Positions 55,313 through 64,000 of a stretch of DNA of 64,000 nucleotides are shown here, one piece after another. The DNA is taken from the NCBI GenBank assembly GCA_963854835.1, contig OY978530.1:38288639-38352638 (forward strand). Direction: 5' to 3'. Positions within the stretch are counted from its first letter, which is position 1. Every line of letters starts with the position of its first letter. Origin of the DNA: Megamerina dolium. Taxonomy: Eukaryota > Arthropoda > Insecta > Diptera > Megamerinidae. The translations under genes and the position numbers were made by a program. The notes below the pieces were generated by a model. It was given only the letters and a program-made list of their open reading frames with translations. It did not search any database and was not told the origin of the DNA.

Positions 55313-55690
55313 ATCAAAATTCATGATAGGTTCATTCATACAATCATTCTATGGTTAATTTTGGCGACCTTTTGAGGCGGCCATACGGAATCTTGTGACT
55401 ATATTTCGCACCAAATTTACATTATTGGACATTAAATAACGTATGAGTTTACGTAGAATGCAGACAGAGGAAAATATTGCAGCTGTGTCAGCCAGGGTTA
55501 TTGATGACCGTGAATTATCCATTTATTCGTAAGATACCAGCCGATATGTTGGAGAGAGTATGAAAATTGGACCCCGCGTATGAGCCATTTACATGAATTT
55601 ATTTTTAAACATTGAGTTATATATATCGTTCTATCGACTCAAATAAAGATTTCATACATTTCTCTAAATTTTGTGTGTTTTTTTTTAATC
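53580..55690 (+). pseudogene. Tc1-like element remnant, split by jockey J3
   Basis: Left part 53580-53749 starts CAGAGTGATTTTTTAG, resembling a Tc1-type terminal repeat, and after an ATG at 53691 reads (with stops) to RLQIIEFYYQN, the start of the transposase. Right part 55310-55690 continues as TEENIAAVSA-like (about 55470), DDRELSI-like, then IPADMLERV (about 55540), the extreme C-terminus. So the catalytic core is deleted and the rest is decayed. It is related to the 52024 derivative but is a different family. Jockey J3 inserted after the first ~15 codons. Confidence 0.7.
53750..55309 (+). mobile_element. Jockey LINE copy J3 (5'-truncated, near intact)
   Basis: 1560 bp with an 11-bp perfect TSD ATTATCAAAAT (53739-53749 and 55310-55320) and a poly(A) tail of about 33 A's. 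It is truncated just upstream of RT block 1. The frame from 53847 to 55140 is open except for one extra A in the run at 54181-54188 (eight A's here against seven in J1). RT motifs are complete: SYRPISLLPLLSKVFEKLL, FLDITQAFDKVWHYG, AGVPQGSVLGPLLY, STFADDTAIL; then YLGIHLDRRLTWKNH and APWYMRNVNIHRDLN, typical of jockey. It is very similar to J1. The long tail and clean TSD make it one of the youngest insertions here. Confidence 0.95.
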
Positions 55691-55747
55691 AAATCAGAAG
55701 GCTCTTAAATAATCGCCATAAAAAATCAGTCATAAACATCTACTATG

Positions 55748-56477
55748 CATTGAAAGAAGCTCTCTTTGGTCGCATCGTCCTTCTCATCCATCAGGGAGTG
55801 GGCACATGTTATCCTGATGTTGAAAATTTTCGCCTTAATACGGATTGTTTTCAGCCGTTCGTTCTTAGGTGGGAAATGCGAGCCAAGATTTCGCAGTCTC
55901 TTACTGACAACAAGTCCACATCCGAGTTTGAGCCTCTCCGCATGGCAACTGTAATGGTTATCACAGGACGTTGTTGCAACCCTGTCCTGTCAATCGCATT
56001 TCCTAAAATGCGCTGCTATCAGTCTAATATTGGTAGAAGACATCACCCAGCTGAATAGAGGCACCCTCCCTATAAAGGGACCGGATATTCCAGGTGCATG
56101 TCCGTAAATCCCGGTCCTTATTTCGTCTGCGGGGGTCATTAACAAAAGGGGTAGTCCTTATCCTACGCACGGTTTGATTTTTCAAGAGGTTAGAATTTTT
56201 ACGAGTATGTGGTTGGTCCCAAGCCCAAGGCACAACCTTTAACCGAGAAGGTTTACGCCACTCACTTTATCCGCCTCCCAGCGGGTACCAGGAAAACGTT
56301 CTCGGGTGACAGCCTTGATGCCACCGCCATTACAGAAGGAAGGTGCCATCACATCGCGCGCAAAAAGAACTTTATAACATCCAGTGAGTTGACTTGCCAT
56401 GAATTCAACAAGGATTGCGCTAGTCCCACCCGGTTGAGGCAACTAGATACGTTACCTTGCGAAAACACACTAGACCA
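55748..56477 (-). pseudogene. RTE-type LINE, copy G (5' fragment)
   Basis: Minus strand: the element's 5' end is at 56477, then the leader, the N-terminal block (RIRTTPFVNDPRRRNKDRDL, CTWNIRSLYREGASIQLGD) and about half of the endonuclease, stopping near 55748. Mutated and without RT. Like copy A, it keeps the 5' end and lacks the 3' part. Confidence 0.85.
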
Positions 56478-56688
56478 CCAAAACAGGGTTGCATTAATTA
56501 TAGATATGAAAATGGGTTTTCCTAATTTTGAATTCACAATACGTTTCCTGACACAATACCTTATTATTATAAGTTAATATATATTGTTTACCTAAAATTA
56601 ACATACATTAACATACATAAAATTAATTAAAACCTATAACTTTATAGGTTTTAATTTCATGTAAATTAAGTGAAGAGCTCGCGATAAA
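56478..56688. other. A+T-rich spacer with a short palindrome
   Basis: 56624-56655 contains AAAACCTATAACTTTATAGGTTTT, a perfect short inverted repeat. Nothing else seen. Confidence 0.5.
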
Positions 56689-56689
56689 T

Positions 56690-57245
56690 GATTGTGCTTA
56701 GCTTTAGCCACGCCTTTGGTCAATATGCAACATCTGAAAGCATCTTATTTGTAGAAACGTAATGAAGAATAATTCTACCGATATTTGAGTGTTGACGGAT
56801 GAACTTAGCCTTGATTTCTACGTGTTTTGTTCGAGGTGAATATGAGTTCTTGGTTGTTACCTGTATTGTACTTTTGTTATCGCAATGGAAGACTAGCGAT
56901 TTCGAGGCGTTGGGTTCTAATTCGATTTCAAATCGTTTTAAACATGTTTATTTTTGAATAGCTAAAGTGGCTGCCATGAATTCTGCTTCAACCGATGAAA
57001 GTGCAACCATTTTCTCTCGTCGTGTGCCACAAAATATCGCTCCACCTGTGGATGCGAAAATATAATCAGTAAACTTTGATGAAGGTTTGATGGTTTAACC
57101 AACAGGTTAAATTTGCGGAATCTCTGCCATGTCATTTTTATTTGCTAGGCACATTTTGGAGCTTAGCTTTTGATTCACATCGATCGGCGTTGAAAATGGG
57201 TTGGAGTCGTGCATGGTAAAACGCCCAGTCCCTCCTTTATATATT
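56690..57245 (-). pseudogene. Copia-type retrotransposon RNase H remnant
   Basis: Minus strand: near 57190-57130 NPFSTPIDVNQKLSSKM (the segment before RNase H in Ty1/copia Pol); 57060-56950 DYIFASTGGAIF...KMVALSSVEAEFMAA (the copia S.EAE motif); 56900-56790 FHCDNKSTIQ and SPRTKHVEIKAKFIRQH; then MLSDVAYWPK near 56740 (the ..LAD..TKPL region). One stop (about 56945) and a gap of missing sequence near 57080-57110. Only the 3' end of pol is here and no LTR was identified. It is the only Ty1/copia sequence I recognise in the window. Confidence 0.85.
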
Positions 57246-57435
57246 GTGATTGATTTTGATTGCACCATTTATCTTGTCTCTGGTGATCCGCATGTCCAAC
57301 ACTGATGAAGCTTGGCCGATGTTCCTCCTTGACTTTGCAATGATTTTATGTTCGATAACACTACTCGACAGAAAAAGAGAACCTAAAAAACAGGAAGTAC
57401 CGCTAAACAAGAAAATGGTACTCATTTACTTTTCT

Positions 57436-57862
57436 GAAGAAGCGTTTTCGAGATATTCACGAAAGACGTAATTTTTTGCAATTTTTTTAGTTAATGGCAA
57501 AAATCTCGAAAACGATTTATCCATATACAAATATTTCAAAATGGGAGTGACCGGTGGAAAACCAAATCACACTTTTCTATGAAAGGTAGGCGCAGTTTTC
57601 ATCTAATTCCGTTTAATTCTAATTCAGATGTATTAATTCTCTACTAAAGGAAACCTTACGTACCAAGTTTCAGTTCAATAGATTTATTTTTACATGCACT
57701 TATGTTGGATCTACAATAAGCTTTTGTCTAAAATCTAATTTGCGTATCAGCCAAATGTTTCATATTTTCGAATTCGGTTAAATCGTTTTCGAGATTTTTG
57801 CCATTATCTAAAAAAAGTGCAAAAAATCACGATTATCGCTAATATCTATAAAACGCTTCTTT
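57436..57862. repeat. Long inverted repeat (foldback element)
   Basis: Two arms of about 84 bp, 57436-57519 and 57779-57862, are inverted copies of each other at roughly 80% identity. They share GAAGCGTTTT, ATTTTTTGCA and a perfect core AATGGCAAAAATCTCGAAAA. The 259-bp centre shows no coding frame. It has the structure of a foldback or hairpin-type MITE; no transposase or clear target duplication seen. Confidence 0.8.
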
Positions 57863-57865
57863 GGA

Positions 57866-58707
57866 GAACTGAATGAAGTCAAGTTTCTACATGTTAATCT
57901 ACAAGGTTAATCTAGAAAACGTACTTTTTTGTGGTACTTGTAAAAGTGAAAAATTTTCGAGTAGTGTAATATGTGAATTGGTCAACTTCGCTGCGCGTAA
58001 ACCACAGCTTGCCAATATCCAGAGCCATCGTCAAAATCATTGGGTTGTGTCATGTAAATTTTATCCTTGATTCGGCGTTTAGAAAAGCAGTAACTGCATT
58101 CATTGGATGAATGAACAAGTTTTGCTTAGCAGCAATAGTGAGTAGTAAACGTATAGATGTATTCCTAACCACTCCACTATGGTTCCTGAGTCCATATTTT
58201 CTGGCCAAAATAGATTTTTTAAAGTTCCGTTTTTTCGACTGTTTTTTTTTACCTTCACTAAGAGGATCAAATTGTATTTTCTGTTTTCCCCTGAAACGGT
58301 TTACCGTTATACAGTCAGCAGTTAAATTGTGACTGCATATTTGCTTATATTACATACAAGTGGTGAAATTTAGCTGAACTTCAAAAAAGAATATTTTACC
58401 AACGAATAAAATTAATTAAAAGAAAAAATGGAAACTTACAATGAAGGTAATAATGTTTTATACTATTTTCAAGATAAAAGAAAATGATTTCAATAGTTTC
58501 TTTGGCTAGAAAAATATTTTTCAAGTTTGCGTAGAGATTTATAAAATTGGTAGCATTTGGTTGTATTAATACTTTGTGATTATATAAATAACTCAATTTG
58601 AAGTTTGTGTGCAAAGAATTGTGGTACTAATTTTTGCGATTTTTGAATAATTCACACTTTTCTCACATAACTACAAAGAGCAATTTTTTGATTTATTTAA
58701 ATTATAG
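57866..58707. other. Unassigned A+T-rich stretch
   Basis: Short frames only (for example 57873-58070 and 58111-58332), none recognised. Confidence 0.4.
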
Positions 58708-58721
58708 ATGGAGGTGGCAAA

Positions 58722-59089
58722 GTGGGTGCCGTAGCTCAGTGGTTAGTGTGTTCGCCTTCTGATCTGTAGGTCGTGGTTCAATACCCGGCTGATGCATAAC
58801 AAATTTAATATCGAAAAGATTTTTCTTTCGAACGGTACCCGCCTGTCGGCAAGCAATTGGCAATTCTTCCGACAGTAACAACTTGTCATGAAAAAGCTTC
58901 TAAAAAGAACTCTGTGACAAAGCTCAGAAAAAGTGATGTCAGAAGTGTTCTGCCGTTCGGAACCGGCTAAAATAAGTAGGTCCATTCTAATACTGTGCAA
59001 GTTTAAGACGCGTAACAGTAATGGAAGAGAAGCTCGGCCAATGAGCCCTTTGGGGCTTTAAGTGCCACATATTTATTTATTTTTTATTT
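58722..59089 (+). repeat. tRNA-derived SINE, copy S2 (complete)
   Basis: 368 bp with a perfect 14-bp TSD ATGGAGGTGGCAAA (58708-58721 and 59090-59103). The head is tRNA-like, with an A box in GTAGCTCAGTGGTTAGTG (about 58731-58748) and a B box GGTTCAATACC (58775-58785), so it can be transcribed by RNA polymerase III. The body (AAGCTCAGAAAAAGTGATGTC and so on) is unrelated to tRNA. It ends in ATTTATTTATT-type repeats, not poly(A). Two more copies, S1 and S3, lie nearby. The LINE partner is not evident; its 3' region should be compared with the LINEs here. Confidence 0.93.
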
Positions 59090-59301
59090 ATGGAGGTGGC
59101 AAACACAGGCATTAGACGAGCAGCAGTTTTTGATATTTTGTTAGAAAACATTATTGGAATTTACGTTTCCGAAGAATATTCTATTTAAAGGAAAAAATAG
59201 AATGATAAATAACTTTATAAATTGTTTTAAAGAATTTAAAAAAAACGTATAAAATAAGAAAATTAGTAAAAAATAGAACCGATAGGAATGGCCCAGTTCG
59301 C

Positions 59302-59547
59302 ATGTCTGCTAAAGAGAGGTTGGCTTTCTTGCTGGAAAATAACTTTGCCAAGCAACAAAATCTAAATATTCGAACAGAAATTCTTATCCGAAATCGTGAC
59401 ATCTTTCCTTCTTATAAAGAAGTATTAAGTAAGAGATGTGAATGCAGACCGCATGAAATACTATTAAACGAGAATTTGGCAAGAGATGTTCATTTGAAAA
59501 GAGATGTTATGGTCGTTGTGATGAAGCTAAGAAAGAAAAGTTTTTGA
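59302..59547 (+). other. Unrecognised 81-codon ORF
   Basis: MSAKERLAFLLENNFAKQQN at the start, then RNRDIFPSYKEVLSKRCECR and a lysine-rich end. Coding-like composition (A..AL.FLL.N..SKQ.Y..IR...... IFPSY..VL.AK..C.P). I have a vague memory of similar N-terminal sequences in uncharacterised, repeated arthropod proteins, but cannot name a family. No start context or continuation was found; it may be the remnant of an unclassified mobile gene. Confidence 0.35.
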
Positions 59548-59874
59548 GAGTGAAGTTAATTGTACACTACGGATTTGACAGCAGTACAGGTCATTCTCTT
59601 TTCAAACAATAGTATTCAACTGAACCACAGCAAATTGATTCATCGCTCCATTACGTATGAGTGCCGAAAATTATAAAAGTAATTACTATTTAAATTTCAA
59701 GGTTATTTTGTAAAATATTCGAGTCTTAGAGTATTTATGAATTCTTTTGTTCGCCCATTTACCTGACTCTTTTTATCAAACAAGTACCTAACCAAACAGC
59801 AATCTCTGCTTAGTTTCAACGCAATATGATGGATAATTGTGCAGTTTTTGTATAAAAAAAAAAAATAAATATGT

Positions 59875-60250
59875 GCCACTTAAAGCCCCAAAGGACTCAT
59901 TGGCCGAGCTTCTCTTCCATTACTGTTGTGCGTCTTAAGTTTGGACAGTATTAGAAGGGACCTACTTATTTTAGCCAGTTCCGAACGGCAGAACACTTGT
60001 GACATCACTTTTTCTGAGCTTTGTCACAGAGTTCTTTAGGAAGCTTTTTCATGGCAAGTTGTTACTGTCGGAAGAATTGCCAATTGCTTGCCGACAGGTG
60101 GGTACCATTCGAAAGAAAAATATTTTCGATATTAAATTTGTTATGCATCAGCCGGGGATTGAACCCACGACCTACAGATCAGAAGGCGAACACACTAACC
60201 ACTGAGCTACGGCACCCACACACACTAACCACTGAGCTACGGCACCCAAC
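59875..60250 (-). repeat. tRNA-derived SINE, copy S3 with duplicated head
   Basis: Minus-strand SINE with the same body as S2. Its 5' end is doubled: a unit of about 29 bp containing CACTAACCACTGAGCTACGG (plus strand), which includes the A box, occurs twice in tandem (about 60193-60248). The 3' end abuts an A-rich run at 59852-59868. A possible short TSD (GTATAA) is weak. Confidence 0.88.
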
Positions 60251-60259
60251 CGTATAACA

Positions 60260-61130
60260 ACCGTAAAAGTTGTAGAAACATTGCCACGCCCGTTCTCTAT
60301 TCCCAACTTTGCATAACATATTCATAAACAATTCATAACATATCATAAATATTTTAGCCAATTTAAAATATAAATCAATAACGTGTAATCATATATATTA
60401 GATCTATGGGCATGGCAACTGTTTAAACACTCCAAATTTTTCAAAACACCCTATTCATTATCCCCAAAACAAGTATGCAAAATTTTAAAACGATATTTGA
60501 ATTATTTGAATTTTGGCCAGAAAATGTGGTCATTGAGATCATGGTGCACCAATGCGCATGCTGCCATCTCCTATGTAACATCCCACCTACGGTAGTTATT
60601 CTCCAAGATCCCGTCCTCAGTATATGACTGATCTGCACCCTGAAGAATGTGTCTCTTTGGTCCATAGGAGGTATTTTATTTCCCTCCTGCCCTTCATATA
60701 TGTATGACGAGCTTTCCCCTATCCGCCACCTGGGCACGCGCTCTCTAGGGGTTTCAGACTCCCCCGAGAGAACCTGAAAATAAGATTAAAGTAACAAAAT
60801 TGCTGAAAAATATTTCAACAACTTACTCCAAAAATTTACTTCAACATTCATGAATAGGAACTCTGAATTTTCTCCAAAATACTTTATGAAATCAGAAAAT
60901 ATTCCCTTATTGGAATCCAAACTTTCCAAAACTTATCAATGCCTGCTTTCTTTTGTTCTAGCATTACAAAACTGCATCAACTTCTTTTTCTTTTCCACGA
61001 TATGTATCTTCAGAATATCTTTGAGCTTCGTAACCAATAGTGAATAGGCTGATTCGCATTTTAATGTTGTCAATAAATTCGCAAAATTTTCGGAAGTGAG
61101 TATATTTTAAGAATCAGCCAATTTAGGGCA
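60260..61130. other. Unassigned stretch
   Basis: Short frames at 60441-60737 (minus) and 60850-61047 (plus) show no recognised features. Nothing else seen. Confidence 0.4.
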
Positions 61131-61136
61131 ATTATC

Positions 61137-61790
61137 CTAAGTAATTTCTTGTTGCGAAATATCATCAAAAACTTTCTCCTCATTGGAGCATTTTTCTTCT
61201 GAATTTTGGTGATTTCTGTATACATGTGATTTCAAAGAACACTCAAGAACACTCCTCAGTATAGTGTGCCTTCTGCGTGCCAAGGCGGGGCATCTACACA
61301 GGAAGTGGTGAACACTTTCCTCCTCTTCCTCGTCCTGGCAGGCCACTAGCGACAAAAATCGTTGGCCGGTAAACCGAGCCTTGTAGCATGCCTACCCACA
61401 AGCCAGTGGCCCGTGAGTACGGCGACTACATTACTGATGGCTTTTCTACTCATTGACAACAGTGAACGAGTTCGTCTATTGTCAAGGGTTGGCCAGACTT
61501 TCCTAGTAGTAGCACAAGAGCTCTCATCCCACCATATTCTGTTGGCTATGGTGAGGTAATGTTGTGTGATAAGAAGCTTACATGTTGCAAGCGGAATTCC
61601 GGCTTGATGAGATGGATAGATCTCTGGCAACCTAATGCCCGATCTCGTCAATTGATTTGACTCACAGTTCCCTGGAATGTCACTATGCCCCGGTACCCAT
61701 ACTGTTCGAACGAAATGAAGTATCAGTATCGACATAGCAGTGAAGCGAGGCGGTTGTGTGGCGACAATAAGGAACATACATTTTTTGGTC
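61137..61790 (-). pseudogene. LINE RNase H and C-terminal zinc-motif remnant
   Basis: Minus strand 61346-61777: VRTVWVPGHSDIPGNCESNQ is the RNase H VPGH..I.GNE..D segment, followed by LTGHWLVGRHATRLGLPAND. The next frame (61137-61355) gives DEEEEESVHHFLCRCPALAR, the CxxC..E...H.LC.CPAL motif that ends ORF2 in R1/I/LOA-type LINEs. A frameshift at the cysteine pair separates the two. It belongs to a different family from the LOA-like copies above. Confidence 0.75.
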
Positions 61791-61989
61791 CATCGAGCCG
61801 AAGGGAATGTTGTAAAGGTTTGAAGTATAGGTTACGCGTAAAATGGATATATGGTGTTCCGTATGATTGAGTATTAGTGTTGTTGCGAACAGAATGTTTT
61901 CGGTTAGGTCATTGGTTTTAATCTAACTACAGCGCATACGGATAACATTGAATATTCCATTTCCAATGTATGTAGTCGGTATGATTCGA

Positions 61990-62277
61990 TGTATGTGTAT
62001 GCATCTGCGACGGCGCTATTGAAAACAAAGAACATACTATTGGTTTCATTTGTTTCTCTGTTGTGCTGACATATGGCGCCGCGCGATATGCGTTTCAGCG
62101 TATCATCCTTTACGAACAGTTATACGACTGTTTATGCATCAGCGACGGCGCCATTGGAAAAAAAGAACATACTGTTGGTTTCGTTTATTTCTACTACTTG
62201 TGCTGGCAGTTATACGACTGTGTATGCATCAGCGACGGCACCATTGGAAGCAAAGAACATACGGTTGAAAAATTTCA
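61990..62277. repeat. Short tandem array (about 3 units)
   Basis: The motif GTATGCATCWGCGACGGCRC followed by ATTGGAA..AAAGAACATAC recurs at about 61996, 62134 and 62222. The last two units are about 90 bp apart and preceded by GTTATACGACTGT. Unit spacing is irregular. Confidence 0.8.
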
Positions 62278-62639
62278 ACAGTCCTGTATTCACTGCGTAC
62301 AAGGAAGGTTGTTGAGTTTAATTGAATTGTCTAGATTGCGTATACAATTAAATACAATTAAATAGAATGCAAAGATCAAGGAAGGCAAGGGTTTCGAGGG
62401 GGACAAAGCCGAGTGGCCTAGCGCCGGGTACAAGCAAGCGTGCTAGAGTGTCGGTAGAAGGAATATTTAATGGAAAAAGAGCCATAAAAGCGCATGGTGC
62501 GTATATTTGTATGGTGGTTGAGGCTAAATGGTGGTATGTATAAGATTGACCGAATCTTGATTCACGATGTGTATAGGTACATAATGGTGGACTAACATAT
62601 AACAGCGAGATAAGGTCAAATAAACAATCTTCATGATGC

Positions 62640-63345
62640 ACGATCGTAACTGCGTTTTAAATAGTGTAACTGCGACTTATGTAGCAATTTATCTGCGACT
62701 TACTACGGAACATAGCCGCGATTTAAGATTAAACTAGAAGGTTATACGCTGCGCGATAGTAACTGCGATTTAAATGGTAACTGTGATTTAAATGGTAACT
62801 ACGATTTAAATAGTAACTGCGATTTAAATGACTGCGTCTTATGTACGTAACACGTAACATATCAGCGACTTAAAGGCCTTGTTAGGCAATTATGTGTTAC
62901 TAGTAATATGGGATCAGCAATCCACCGTGACTTGAGGTGCAACAACTCTGCGACTTGAAGCACCTTAATGAGAATTTATAGTGTCGTAGTATGCTTAGGG
63001 CGTAGCGGCTATTTGAGTTGCAGGCAATATTAATTATCAATTGCTGATCAGACACTGCAAGTGACAGGCGAATATTTATGTGACAATTGATCTGCGACTT
63101 GCTACGTAACATATCAGCGATTTAAGGCCTTGTTAGGCAATTATGTGTTACTAGTAATATTGAATTAGTAATCCACTGCGACTTGAAAGGCAACGACTCG
63201 GCGACATGAAGCACCTTAATGAGAATTTATAGCAGCGCATTATGATTAGGGCATAGCGGTGATTTGAGTTTCTGGCGATAATATTTAACTATTGCTGGTC
63301 AGGCACTGCAAATGACAGGCGAACATTTTAGGGCAACTTATTGAA
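62640..63345. repeat. Tandem duplication upstream of a BEL-type gag
   Basis: A unit of about 252 bp beginning CGTAACATATCAGCGA occurs at 62853-63104 and again at 63105-63345, with partial copies of its ends at 62640-62720. Inside the array, an 18-bp unit GTAACTGCGATTTAAATG is repeated about four times (62759-62830). Located just before the DUF1759 gag at 63391, so it may be leader or LTR sequence of that element. Confidence 0.85.
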
Positions 63346-63390
63346 TAATGCTAATTCAGACTAGGCAATTAAGACTTTCTTTAAGCGTCT

Positions 63391-64000
63391 TTGATGTTCT
63401 TTAATTCCTCAGGTGGTGGCCGAAAAACCGTGAAACGGAGGGAGAAAAAAGCAATAAGCGTGGAGGACTCCACAGCAAGTATAAAAAATTCGGAAATGGC
63501 AGTCGTGGTAGAGGGTATGGATATGCGGTCGGATATAGAGTATATTGTATCCCAAAATCAGCGTCAGTCCGACTGGTTGGCAGCTACTGCATTTGATGAT
63601 ATGAACGTCGAAATTGGGAAAAATTTGAATTGAAATCTTGTGAATTGAAGCAGTGTTCGCGAGATGAGTTGCAACAGGCGGATGATCTCGCACGTGCGCA
63701 GGAGGTTGAAGATGTCTACGTCAAGGTCCGGGCAGAGCTATGTCAGAAAATAAAGGCAATGGAACCAACACCTCCTACAGCATCGTGCAACCACGCTAAT
63801 AATCATTCACTACAACTTTAATTTGCGGAATTGCCATTAGCAGATCGGCTTCCAATATTTCGCGGCAATCATCGAGAGTGGATTCAGTTTCGACACGTAT
63901 ATTCGACTGAGGTGATACAAAATCTCCATCTCACGAATCTGCAGCGGTTTCGTCGGCTCCAAAGCTGTGTTAAAGAGGAGGCAGCTAGAGCATTGGGTTA
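63391..64000 (+). pseudogene. BEL/Pao-type gag (DUF1759), start, runs off the window
   Basis: Frame 63391-63633 (VVVEGMDMRSDIEYIVSQNQ..., basic N-terminus) passes by a frameshift near 63625 into the next frame. That frame is a charged, helix-forming segment (SRDELQQADDLARAQEVEDV) and, after a TAA at 63819, LPIFRGNHREWIQFRHVYST and LQRFRRLQSCVKEEAARALG. These last blocks are the DUF1759 signature of BEL/Pao Gag (LP.F.GD..EW..F...F......NL....K...L...L.GEA). The gene continues beyond 64000. At least two disabling changes. A different BEL element from the one at 26238-34992 cannot be excluded or shown. Confidence 0.82.

Noticed and set aside
56624..56655. Short palindrome as a transcription terminator
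   Set aside because: Rho-independent-type terminators are bacterial; in this genome it is just an A+T-rich palindrome.
58722..58795. A tRNA gene at the head of SINE S2 (and S3)
   Set aside because: A and B boxes are present but the anticodon arm and acceptor stem do not pair properly, and the unit is repeated with a SINE body and TSD.
62755..63345. CRISPR-like array
   Set aside because: Repeats are directly adjacent with no regular spacers, and the window is eukaryotic.

Overview
This is a eukaryotic window, almost certainly from an insect and probably a brachyceran fly. It is A+T rich and consists nearly entirely of transposable-element (TE) copies, mostly dead and many inserted into one another. 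The insect assignment rests on an errantivirus-type gypsy element (17.6/297-like, with env), BEL/Pao, jockey, LOA/R1-like and RTE elements, insect-type mariner and Tc1 relatives, and a tRNA-derived SINE. I recognise no intact single-copy host gene, no tRNA or rRNA gene and no CRISPR array. The species cannot be named from the sequence.

Layout. 0-8.5 kb: a 5' piece of an RTE LINE (copy A), two Tc1/mariner remnants, a LINE RNase H tail, a jockey remnant, a mariner stub beside a (TA)n run, and a LOA-like LINE. 8.5-17.4 kb: RTE copy B, carrying part of an LTR, then a LINE of unresolved clade split by jockey copy J1. 17.4-22.3 kb: unrecognised protein-coding remnants, one split by jockey J2; RTE copy C; and a short hydrophobic protein remnant that resembles a small virion protein of Polinton/adintovirus-like elements. 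22.3-35 kb: RTE copy D with a complete solo LTR inside it, then a BEL/Pao pol gene split by a structurally complete errantivirus (307-bp LTRs, CGCG target duplication). 35-42.1 kb: a zinc-knuckle ORF, then a second LOA-like LINE split by a 5' LTR/PBS/gag fragment that is itself split by RTE copy E, the best RTE copy here. 42.1-50.5 kb: mariner stub, long degenerate LOA-like copy, (TA)n, RTE copy F. 50.5-57.3 kb: an unrecognised ORF, a SINE split by an internally deleted Tc1/mariner derivative, RTE copies H and G, a Tc1-like remnant split by jockey J3, and a copia remnant. 57.3-64 kb: a long inverted repeat, two more SINE copies, a LINE tail, tandem repeats, and the start of a BEL-type (DUF1759) gag running off the end.

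How the parts relate. The order of insertion can be read at several places from target-site duplications (TSDs): J1 into the unresolved LINE, J2 into an unknown ORF, J3 into a Tc1-like element, RTE-E into gag, the errantivirus into BEL, the small Tc1 derivative into a SINE, and a solo LTR into an RTE. The most informative items are: the same LTR at the same base in two RTE copies (B and D); the LTR/gag fragment flanked by an 18-bp repeat; the cluster of unrecognised, possibly virus-derived remnants at 18-22.3 kb; and the SINE family with a 14-bp TSD. Two errantivirus genes (gag and env) are uninterrupted, but its protease is frameshifted. The other autonomous elements are broken or truncated.
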